Shown piece by piece: positions 1 through 4,977 of a stretch of 5,904 nt of DNA (positions are counted from its first letter, which is position 1; each line of letters begins with the position of its first letter). The notes beneath the pieces are model-generated. The model was not told where the DNA came from. It did not search any database and saw nothing but the letters and a program-made list of their open reading frames with translations. The stretch spans positions 1-5,904 of the forward strand of contig DATHGT010000154.1 in NCBI GenBank assembly GCA_035317605.1, in the 5' to 3' direction. Position numbers and translations under genes: made by a program. This DNA comes from DATHGT01 sp035317605. GTDB lineage: Bacteria > Methylomirabilota > Methylomirabilia > Rokubacteriales > CSP1-6.

Positions 1-23
1 CCTGTATAGCGATCAACGTCCAT
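1..23 (-). CDS. Possible 5' end of a divergent leftward gene
   Basis: A leftward ATG at 23-21 opens a frame that stays open to the window edge; only seven complete codons and part of an eighth are visible (M-D-V-D-R-Y-T). A perfect GGAGG lies upstream (complement of 35-39), but the 11-base spacer is longer than usual. The stretch is far too short for any homology judgement, so this is a start-site candidate only. It would make 24-162 a divergent promoter region, matching the inverted repeat there. It could equally be chance. Confidence 0.2.
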
Positions 24-81
24 GCGTCCAGAATCCTCCAGCACAATACGTCCGCGGGCGAATCATAGCTGAACTGACGCG

Positions 82-105
82 GTGCTAAGCCAACGTTCGT
101 AGCAC
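82..105. repeat. Inverted repeat upstream of VOC gene, possible operator
   Basis: GTGCTA at 82-87 is exactly complementary to TAGCAC at 100-105, with 12 bases between the arms. The loop contains the palindrome AACGTT at 92-97, one base off the centre of the outer arms. A dyad with half-sites about 18 bases apart, upstream of a single gene, fits a dimeric regulator site (TetR-, MarR- or LysR-like). As RNA the hairpin would be weak, and there is no T-run to make it a terminator. A 6-bp match in a region this size can also arise by chance. Confidence 0.3.
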
Positions 106-106
106 G

Positions 107-133
107 GGCCGAGATCCATGCATAATGGCCGAG
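107..133. repeat. Short direct repeat, 20-base period
   Basis: GGCCGAG occurs at 107-113 and again at 127-133, start to start exactly 20 bases apart, about two helical turns. Between the copies lie ATGCAT (118-123) and the CATAAT hexamer (121-126). Same-face spacing around a candidate -10 box could suit an activator or repressor, but the unit is short and GC-rich, so coincidence is quite possible. Confidence 0.2.
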
Positions 134-148
134 CCCGACACCTGCAAC

Positions 149-155
149 AGGGAGA
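149..155 (+). promoter_or_regulatory. Ribosome binding site deciding the VOC start
   Basis: AGGGAGA lies seven bases before the ATG at 163 and is a good Shine-Dalgarno match. The frame is open further upstream to an ATG at 118, but that codon has no such site, and the 15 extra residues (polar, not family-like) precede the point where the VOC fold begins. The start is therefore placed at 163. Confidence 0.7.
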
Positions 156-162
156 ACGCGAC

Positions 163-1089
163 ATGCTGCCAGTCCCCGGCTTTCACCACCTGCACCTTAA
201 CTCCGTCGACCCCGATGCGGCGATCGGGTTCTACACGCGTCAGTTCCTGACGACGAGCAAGACCACGTGGGGCGGGCTGCCCGCGCTGGCGTCGCCGAAC
301 GACGTGCTGGTCCTGTTCTCGCGCGTCGCGTCCCAGCCGCCGACGTCGCCGCAGACCGCGATCTGGCACTTCGGCTGGCACGTCACCGATTCGCGCGCGA
401 CGCTGGAGCGCTTCCGGAACCAGCCGGAGGTCGAGCTGTTGCCGCTCTACACCGGCGACGACGGCGGCTCCGTCTTCGTCAGCAGCGACACGTGGCCGGG
501 GGCCGCCGGCGTCCTCGGCCGCACCAAGACGCAGATCGCCGAGGCGAAGGCCGAAGGCGTGAAGCCGGCGCGCGTGGGCGGGTTCGCCTACATGGGAGGT
601 CCGGACAACGCGCTCGTGGAATACGCCGGCAACCATCCGGCCGAGCGCTTCAACCACATCCACTTCTTCCACGAGCAGCCGTTCTGCGCCCAGCTCTGGT
701 ATCAGAAGCACCTGAACGCGCCGGCCTACGCGGGCCGCACCGCGCCGGCCTCGATGACGGAGGCCACCTGCCAGGTCACGCGCGGCGCCGATCGCACGTT
801 TCCCGCGCTCGATCGTGACGGGATGTTCCGCACGCCGTCGGCCGCGGTGGTCTTCGGCGACGTCGCGTTCCTCTCGTATATGCGCCAGGGCGACCAGCCG
901 CTCGTTCCCACCCGCGGCCACCTCTACGACCACCTCGCGCTGAGCGTCACCGACCTCGACGCCTGGATCGCCAAGCTCCGCGGCGAACGCGTGACGTTCC
1001 TCGAAGCGCCCTACAAGCTCGGCGACACCCGCGCGGTGATGATCGAAGGCCCCAGCCGCGAAGCCCTGGAGCTGGTGGAGGTTCGCTAG
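163..1089 (+). CDS. Two-module VOC (glyoxalase/ring-cleavage dioxygenase fold) protein
   Basis: This 308-residue protein probably is a metal-dependent enzyme of the vicinal oxygen chelate superfamily, cytosolic, with no signal peptide or membrane segment. The N-terminal module opens with F-H-H-L-H-L-N (residues 7-13) followed by a D-x-x-A-x-x-F-Y helix; its second half carries H73 (W-H-V-T-D) and ends at E153 (A-L-V-E-Y). The C-terminal module repeats this with F-N-H-I-H-F-F (163-169), H257 (Y-D-H-L-A-L-S-V) and E303 (L-E-L-V-E-V). Each module thus offers a possible two-His-one-Glu metal site; family rules predict this, but it is untested. Two tandem modules near 300 residues resemble type I extradiol dioxygenases, although lyases, isomerases and non-catalytic members share the fold. 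It is a single rightward gene behind its own leader and converges on the CitE-like lyase gene with one base between stops. Whether it works with the leftward catabolic genes is inferred from proximity. The fold is secure; the substrate is unknown. Confidence 0.88.
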   Translation: MLPVPGFHHLHLNSVDPDAAIGFYTRQFLTTSKTTWGGLPALASPNDVLVLFSRVASQPPTSPQTAIWHFGWHVTDSRATLERFRNQPEVELLPLYTGDDGGSVFVSSDTWPGAAGVLGRTKTQIAEAKAEGVKPARVGGFAYMGGPDNALVEYAGNHPAERFNHIHFFHEQPFCAQLWYQKHLNAPAYAGRTAPASMTEATCQVTRGADRTFPALDRDGMFRTPSAAVVFGDVAFLSYMRQGDQPLVPTRGHLYDHLALSVTDLDAWIAKLRGERVTFLEAPYKLGDTRAVMIEGPSREALELVEVR

Positions 1090-1090
1090 C

Positions 1091-1963
1091 CTACTCGGAC
1101 GCGAGCGCTTCGATCGCTTCAGCGAGCGCGACGATGCGTTGCGCCTCTTCGACGTGGAGGTTTTCGATGAGGCGGCCGTCGAGGACGACGAGGCCGCGGG
1201 CCTGGGCGACGGCTTCGGCGTGGGCGGCGATGACCCGACGCGACCATTCCACGTCAGCCGGCGCGGGAGCGAAGACCTCGTTGGCTTTCGCGATGGTCTT
1301 CGGGTGGATGAGTGTCTTGCCGTCGAAGCCGAGGTCGGCGGCCTGGCGGCAGGCGGCCTCGAAGCCGGCGTCGTCGGCGAGGTCGAGGTGCACGCCGTCG
1401 AGCGCGGCGATCCCTGCGGCGCGGGCCGCGAGCACGCACAATTCCAGGCTCATCAAGAGCGGCACGCGGTCGCGGGTGTGGCGCGCGTGCAGGTCCTTGG
1501 TGAGGTCCGACGTGCCCATCACCAGCGCGGTGACGCGCGGGCTCGCGGTGGCGATGGACGCCGCGTTGAGGATTCCGCGCGGCGTTTCCAGCATGCACCA
1601 GAGCGACAGGCCAGCCGGCGCGCCGTGGGCGGCCAGCACGCCGAGCGCGTCGTGCACGGTGTCCGGCGATTCGACCTTGGGCAAGAGCACCGCGTCGGCG
1701 CCTGACGCCGCGACCGCCGCGAGATCGTCACGACTCCACGGCGTCGTGCCGGCGTTCACGCGAACGATCACCTCGCGGCGCCCGTAGCCGCCCGCGCGCA
1801 CGGCGGCGACCGCCTGGGCGCGCGCCTGCTCCTTGGCGTCCGGTGCGACCGCGTCCTCGAGGTCGAAGATCACCGCGTCGGCCGGCAGGCTTCGCGCCTT
1901 CTCCATCGCCCGCGCGTTGGAGCCCGGCATGAACAGCACGCTGCGCCGCGGACGGACGGTCAT
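1091..1963 (-). CDS. HpcH/HpaI aldolase / citrate lyase beta-like (CitE-like) acyl-CoA lyase
   Basis: This 290-residue cytosolic lyase should cleave or form a C-C bond in a hydroxyacyl-CoA thioester, as CitE, L-malyl-CoA lyase and citramalyl-CoA lyase do. It opens with R-R-S-V-L-F-M-P-G (6-14) and D-L-E-D-A-V (34-39). Family-conserved residues are R68 (R-V-N), the Mg2+ ligands E126 (L-E-T-P-R-G) and D153 (M-G-T-S-D-L), and the C-terminal block G-F-D-G-K-T-L-I-H-P (212-221). The length is normal for stand-alone CitE-like proteins. An AGGG (complement of 1970-1973) sits six bases before the ATG. The gene lies 39 bases behind the ThDP-enzyme gene and is probably the last of the leftward operon; its stop is one base from the VOC stop, so no separate terminator fits between them. 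No citrate lyase alpha or gamma subunit is nearby, so a true citrate lyase role is unlikely. The exact acyl-CoA substrate is unresolved. Confidence 0.93.
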   Translation of the reverse strand: MTVRPRRSVLFMPGSNARAMEKARSLPADAVIFDLEDAVAPDAKEQARAQAVAAVRAGGYGRREVIVRVNAGTTPWSRDDLAAVAASGADAVLLPKVESPDTVHDALGVLAAHGAPAGLSLWCMLETPRGILNAASIATASPRVTALVMGTSDLTKDLHARHTRDRVPLLMSLELCVLAARAAGIAALDGVHLDLADDAGFEAACRQAADLGFDGKTLIHPKTIAKANEVFAPAPADVEWSRRVIAAHAEAVAQARGLVVLDGRLIENLHVEEAQRIVALAEAIEALASE

Positions 1964-2002
1964 CGTGGGCCCTGAACGATCATCGCGGCGATCGGCGCGA
2001 TA

Positions 2003-3604
2003 TCAGTCGTAGACGGTGTCGAGGTAGTGGGTGGGATCGACGATGGCTTCGATCACTGTCGGATGATCGGCGGCGAGCGCGATCTTCAGGGCGCGAGCGA
2101 GCTCGGAAGCCGAGCGCGCCGCGACGGCGGGCACGCCGAAGTAGTGGGCCGGGGGATCGACGTGGGCGTGTTCGCCGAGATCGGTGCCGTAGAGGGCGAG
2201 ACCGCGGCGGACCTGCTTGATCTGGATCAGCGAGAGCCAGCCGTCGTCGAGCACCACGATCGGCAGCGAGAGTCCGAGACGTCGGGCCACCGCGACTTCA
2301 CCGACGGTCATCTGGAAGCACCCGTCGCCGATGAGCGCGACCACCGGGCGGTCGGGGCGGGCGAGCTTGGCCGCGATCGCCGCGGGAAGCCCGAAGCCCA
2401 TCGACGACCACCCGTTGGTGATCAGGAACGTGCGCGGCGCCGGCGCCGTCCACTGCGAGGCGATCTGGTGAGTATGGGCGCCCACGTCGAAGGCCAGGAT
2501 GCCGTCGTCGGGCAGCGTCTCGCGCACGACGTCGATCGCGTGATGGGGCGCGAAGCCCGGCGACTCCGGACGGAGCGCGCGCTGAAACCTCTCGCGGTGT
2601 CGCGGAGCGGTATCGACCGGCCACTCGGGGGACAGCGGCGGCAGCGCGGCCAGCCATTCGAGCGAGGCGTCGAGGTCGCCGACGACTTCGTGCGCGATGG
2701 TCACGCTCGCGTCGGCATCCACCGGATCGACGTCGATCGACAGCAGCGGGACCTTGCCGATCCACGCCTCGTACTCGACCTCGACGACGTCGTAGCCGAT
2801 CCCCACGATCAGGTCGGCGCGGAGCAAGAGCTCGCGCTGGACCTGACGTCGCGCCCGCTCGATGCAGCCGAGCGAGAGCGAATGCGCCTCGGAGATCATT
2901 CCCTTCGCCATCGTGGTCGACGCGAACGGCAGGCGATGGCGGTCGATGACCGCTCGCAGCAGGTCGGGATTCCTCACGCGCATGGCCGAGGACCCCAGCA
3001 CCACCACCGGGCGGCGGGATGCGCGAAGAAGCTCGGCGGCACGCTCGAGCGATCCCGACGCGGCCATGGGGAGCCGTCGGCCGACGGTGATGGCGGGGAC
3101 GTCCTCCGTCGCCGCGGCCATCGCCACATCCTCGGGCAAGTCGAGGTGAACGGGCCCGAGCGGCTCGCTCAGCGCGATCTCGATCGCCTCGACGAGCACG
3201 GACGCCACGCGGCCCTCGCGCAGCGGCAGCGTGGCCTTCGTGATCGGACGAAACAGCGCGTGATGGTCGATGGCCATCTGGATGCGCCGCCCGAGCTGAG
3301 ACGTCGGCAGATTGCACGTGATCGCGAGCAGCGGCGAGCGGTCGAGATACGCGTTGCCGACGCCGGTCGTCAGATTGGTCGCGCCCGGCCCCAGCGTCGC
3401 GATGCAGAGGCCCGGCGCCCCCGTCATGCGCCCCATCACGTCGGCCGCGAACGCCGCCGATCCCTCGTGGGCGGTCAGCACGTACGGCAGGCCGCCCGCG
3501 CGCATGGCGTCGAGGAGCGGCAGCACGTTGCCGCTGGGAACGCCGAACCCGTGGCTGACTGCGGCCGCGCGCAGGGTGGCGACGATCAGCTCGGCGTTGT
3601 TCAT
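2003..3604 (-). CDS. ThDP-dependent acetolactate-synthase-like enzyme
   Basis: This 533-residue enzyme belongs to the ThDP family of acetolactate synthase, benzoylformate decarboxylase and relatives, which decarboxylate 2-oxo acids or make and break C-C bonds via an acyl anion. The PYR domain is at 1-165, with F-G-V-P-S-G (20-25) and the catalytic glutamate E47 in T-A-H-E-G-S. The middle domain is about 185-320 (V-V-V-L-G-S-S near 200-206), and the PP domain about 355-525. The metal/diphosphate motif starts at G426-D427-G428; 27 residues later, where most relatives have Asn, this protein has D454 (L-D-D-G-W-L). Length is typical, slightly short for biosynthetic acetolactate synthase. No regulatory small-subunit gene is adjacent, so a biosynthetic branched-chain role is unlikely and a catabolic decarboxylase or lyase more likely. 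The M-N-N-A-E-L-I start fits the family and no earlier in-frame start exists. It has no Shine-Dalgarno sequence at normal distance and follows a perfect palindrome directly. The CitE-like lyase gene follows. Family sure; substrate unknown. Confidence 0.94.
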   Translation of the reverse strand: MNNAELIVATLRAAAVSHGFGVPSGNVLPLLDAMRAGGLPYVLTAHEGSAAFAADVMGRMTGAPGLCIATLGPGATNLTTGVGNAYLDRSPLLAITCNLPTSQLGRRIQMAIDHHALFRPITKATLPLREGRVASVLVEAIEIALSEPLGPVHLDLPEDVAMAAATEDVPAITVGRRLPMAASGSLERAAELLRASRRPVVVLGSSAMRVRNPDLLRAVIDRHRLPFASTTMAKGMISEAHSLSLGCIERARRQVQRELLLRADLIVGIGYDVVEVEYEAWIGKVPLLSIDVDPVDADASVTIAHEVVGDLDASLEWLAALPPLSPEWPVDTAPRHRERFQRALRPESPGFAPHHAIDVVRETLPDDGILAFDVGAHTHQIASQWTAPAPRTFLITNGWSSMGFGLPAAIAAKLARPDRPVVALIGDGCFQMTVGEVAVARRLGLSLPIVVLDDGWLSLIQIKQVRRGLALYGTDLGEHAHVDPPAHYFGVPAVAARSASELARALKIALAADHPTVIEAIVDPTHYLDTVYD

Positions 3605-3624
3605 GACGGGATCACAATCCCGTC
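3605..3624 (-). repeat. Perfect palindrome/hairpin abutting the ThDP gene start
   Basis: GACGGGAT (3605-3612) and ATCCCGTC (3617-3624) are exact reverse complements separated by four bases. In the leftward direction the second arm ends on the base before the ATG of the ThDP gene. As DNA it is a 20-bp dyad suited to a dimeric repressor. As RNA it is an 8-bp stem with a UGUG loop next to the start codon. No T-run follows and translation starts at once, so it is not an ordinary terminator of the permease gene. The symmetry is seen directly; the operator or hairpin role is inferred. Confidence 0.65.
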
Positions 3625-3642
3625 CGCCCGTGACGCTGTCAA
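3614..3642 (-). promoter_or_regulatory. Candidate internal promoter for ThDP gene and CitE-like lyase gene
   Basis: Reading leftward, a consensus TTGACA lies at 3642-3637, followed after 17 bases by GATTGT at 3619-3614. The latter matches the -10 consensus at three of six positions, including the key A at position 2 and T at position 6. Initiation would fall around 3607-3604, at or a few bases before the ATG at 3604, giving a leaderless or nearly leaderless message. That would explain the absent Shine-Dalgarno sequence. The palindrome at 3605-3624 would cover the -10 box and start point, a normal repressor position. The -10 element is weak, so the promoter remains a hypothesis. Confidence 0.4.
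3631..3641. repeat. Short dyad TGAC-N3-GTCA overlapping the candidate -35 box
   Basis: TGAC at 3631-3634 and GTCA at 3638-3641 are reverse complements with three bases between them. The dyad covers five of the six bases of the TTGACA element. It may be a second regulator half-site pair in this 52-base gap, or a by-product of the TTGACA sequence itself; four-base arms are weak evidence alone. Confidence 0.25.
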
Positions 3643-3656
3643 GCGCGAATCGGCCG

Positions 3657-4499
3657 TCATCGGCGGGCCTGCGTCACCGCGATGAAGAGCCCGCTGGCGA
3701 TGATCACGGCCGCGCCCAGCCACGTGAAACCCGAGGGGACGTCGCCGAACACGAGGTAACCGAGCGCTGCCGCCCAGATGAGCTGGATGTAATGGAACGG
3801 CGAGATGATCGACGCCGCGGCCACCGCGAGGGCGTGGGCGATGAGGTAGTGTCCGAGGCCACCGAGGACACCGAGCGCGGCGAGCCCCGCCCACTGCGTC
3901 GCGCTCGGCGTGGTCCACGTGAACGGTACGAGGATGGACAGCACGATGGTCCCGACCAGGGCGCTGTAGGTCACGCTCGTCTGGGGCCGGTCGTAGGCGG
4001 CCACCCGCCGGGTCAGCAGTTGGTACAGCGCATAGCAGACGGAGCTTCCCAGGATGAGCAGCAGATACGCGCTCACTCCGGCGCCCGGCCGGATGACGAT
4101 CAGCGCCCCCGCGAAGCCCGCCCCGATCGCCGCCCAGTGACTCGGCTCCACCCGCTCGGCGAGGAGCGGACCGGCCAGGGCCGCCACGATCAGCGGCGCG
4201 GTGAATGACACCGCGGTGGCGTCCGCGAGCTGCACGTGGCCGATCGCCGTGAAGAAGAGCATCTGCGAGCTGACCTGCAGGAACGAGCGGCCGACCTGGA
4301 GCCGGAGATTGTTGGTCTCGAAGAGGCGCCACCACCCGTGGCCCGGCCCGAGCAGCGCCAGGATGAACACGAAGTGCCCGGCGCTTCGCGCCCACACCAC
4401 CTCGACCGGCGGCAGGTGAGCGCTCAAGATCTTGCCGGTCGCGTTCATGCACACGAACAGCACGGTGGCCGCGACCATCTGGAGGATGCCGCGCGCCAT
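3657..4499 (-). CDS. EamA-domain drug/metabolite transporter (DMT) family permease
   Basis: This 280-residue inner-membrane protein probably moves a small organic solute; EamA members export or import amino acids, nucleosides, organic acids and other metabolites, and direction cannot be read here. Ten hydrophobic segments are apparent, near residues 4-24, 32-52, 66-86, 93-112, 118-137, 143-162, 175-195, 203-223, 230-250 and 256-276, forming two tandem EamA repeats (about 4-137 and 143-276). The end of repeat one, F-T-A-P-L-I-V (99-105) with L-A-E-R-V (113-117) and I-R-P-G (136-139), is characteristic of the family. The frame is open upstream, but the ATG at 4499 sits right before the first membrane helix, where these proteins normally begin. 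The only SD-like match, GGAAG, is just two bases away, so translation may depend on coupling with upstream genes. It lies 50 bases behind the zinc-ribbon gene and 52 ahead of the ThDP gene. Substrate unknown, plausibly that of the neighbouring enzymes. Confidence 0.92.
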   Translation of the reverse strand: MARGILQMVAATVLFVCMNATGKILSAHLPPVEVVWARSAGHFVFILALLGPGHGWWRLFETNNLRLQVGRSFLQVSSQMLFFTAIGHVQLADATAVSFTAPLIVAALAGPLLAERVEPSHWAAIGAGFAGALIVIRPGAGVSAYLLLILGSSVCYALYQLLTRRVAAYDRPQTSVTYSALVGTIVLSILVPFTWTTPSATQWAGLAALGVLGGLGHYLIAHALAVAAASIISPFHYIQLIWAAALGYLVFGDVPSGFTWLGAAVIIASGLFIAVTQARR

Positions 4500-4549
4500 C
4501 GCTTCCGGCGGGGGGGTCGTCAGCGCTCGATCTGCCGAGTCTTCCCGCT

Positions 4550-4960
4550 CTACTTCTTGAACAGGTTGTTGAACGAGCGGCGGACGTCGTCGGGGCGGGG
4601 GCCATCCGGGGACGCGTCGCGCTCGACCGTGACCCGCAGCGCGAAGCCGTCGCACTCGTTGCGGGCGTTCTTGTCGGCGATGCGCTCGATGACGGGCTGG
4701 GTGCACTGGAAGCGGCGGACCGGCTCGAAGTGCGTGCACTGGCGGCAGGCGTGCAGCGCGGCGCGGCAGTTCGGGCACTCGGTGAGCGAGGCGTGCGCGA
4801 TGGGCAGGGCGGCGCCGCACGCGGCGCAGCGGGTGAGCGTACGCTTCTCGAGCATCGCGCCGCGTGGCGGAGCCTCCATGGGCGTCGGCCGCGGCCGCGG
4901 GGGATCACGTCGCTCGGACGAGCTCTTGTACCCTTGCTGGCGGTATTTCCGATCGCTCAC
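4550..4960 (-). CDS. Small zinc-ribbon-like protein of unknown function
   Basis: This 136-residue protein has no function I can assign. The N-terminal 35 residues are basic, polar and proline-rich (starting S-D-R-K-Y-R-Q-Q-G-Y) and probably disordered. The core has eight cysteines in two groups: C45-x2-C48 with C62-x2-C65, a classic zinc ribbon, then C72-x2-C75 with C86 and C103, a plausible second zinc site. The tail ends in F-N-N-L-F-K-K. There is no signal peptide or membrane helix, so it is probably cytosolic and could bind protein or nucleic acid; that is inference. It starts with GTG, chosen because a strong GGGAGG lies seven bases upstream and the conserved-looking N-terminus follows. 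It sits 17 bases behind the dienelactone-hydrolase gene and 50 bases before the permease gene, a regulatory-looking protein inside an otherwise metabolic operon. The cysteine pattern strongly argues that this frame is the real gene rather than the longer overlapping frames. Confidence 0.85.
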   Translation of the reverse strand: MSDRKYRQQGYKSSSERRDPPRPRPTPMEAPPRGAMLEKRTLTRCAACGAALPIAHASLTECPNCRAALHACRQCTHFEPVRRFQCTQPVIERIADKNARNECDGFALRVTVERDASPDGPRPDDVRRSFNNLFKK

Positions 4961-4967
4961 GCTGGTT

Positions 4968-4973
4968 CCTCCC
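4968..4973 (-). promoter_or_regulatory. Strong ribosome binding site supporting a GTG start
   Basis: Read leftward this is GGGAGG, seven bases before the GTG at 4960-4958. It lies in the 17-base gap between the stop of the dienelactone-hydrolase gene and the zinc-ribbon gene. It is the best Shine-Dalgarno sequence in the leftward cluster and fixes the start of the zinc-ribbon gene at a GTG rather than an internal ATG. Confidence 0.7.
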
Positions 4974-4977
4974 GTTC

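Larger units (their letters stand above)
1..162. other. Non-coding leader, possible divergent promoter region
   Basis: No convincing complete gene lies here. The rightward VOC gene starts at 163, and the three rightward frames are closed by stops at 7-9, 66-68 and 86-88. The stretch is less GC-rich than the coding DNA and contains a 6-bp inverted repeat (82-105), a 7-bp direct repeat (107-113 and 127-133) and a CATAAT hexamer at 121-126 resembling a -10 box. No good -35 partner is visible 16-18 bases upstream of it. A leftward ATG at 23 preceded by GGAGG could open a divergent gene. The promoter reading is inferred from position and base composition, not from a strong consensus. Confidence 0.5.

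Noticed and set aside
118..162. Upstream ATG at 118 as the VOC start
   Set aside because: No Shine-Dalgarno site, and the added 15 residues do not look like family sequence; the ATG at 163 has AGGGAGA seven bases upstream.
85..933. A 282-codon leftward open frame opposite the VOC gene
   Set aside because: Low-complexity Arg/Ala/Gly/Val composition without motifs; the rightward frame has the VOC pattern and a good Shine-Dalgarno site.
1977..1994. CGATC/GATCG inverted repeat between the ThDP and CitE-like genes
   Set aside because: Only five paired bases with an eight-base loop and no T-run; too weak for a terminator, and such GATCG words are common in GC-rich DNA.
2003..3604. Naming the ThDP gene as biosynthetic acetolactate synthase
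   Set aside because: No small regulatory subunit or branched-chain biosynthesis genes nearby, non-standard D-D-G-W motif, and the catabolic neighbourhood argues for another substrate.
2027..3685. A 552-codon rightward open frame antisense to the ThDP gene
   Set aside because: It is longer than the real gene but rich in Arg, Gly, Asp and His with no recognisable domain, a typical shadow of a high-GC gene. The leftward frame carries all the ThDP-enzyme motifs.
4510..4516. Run of seven G in the gap before the permease gene
   Set aside because: Considered as a phase-variable tract or a frameshift. It lies outside the coding region of the chosen start and seven bases is short; at most it is a place to check for sequencing error.
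4526..4539. CTCG/CGAG hairpin before the permease gene as a terminator
   Set aside because: Four-base stem without a T-run; the operon most likely reads through.
4500..4820. N-terminal extension of the permease by about 107 residues
   Set aside because: The extension is Arg/Pro/His-rich, overlaps the zinc-ribbon gene in another frame, and precedes the first membrane helix, where EamA proteins normally start.
3601..4908. A 435-codon leftward open frame overlapping permease and zinc-ribbon genes
   Set aside because: Arg/Pro/Ala/Ser-rich, out of frame with both. The permease frame has ten hydrophobic segments and the zinc-ribbon frame has ordered cysteine pairs.
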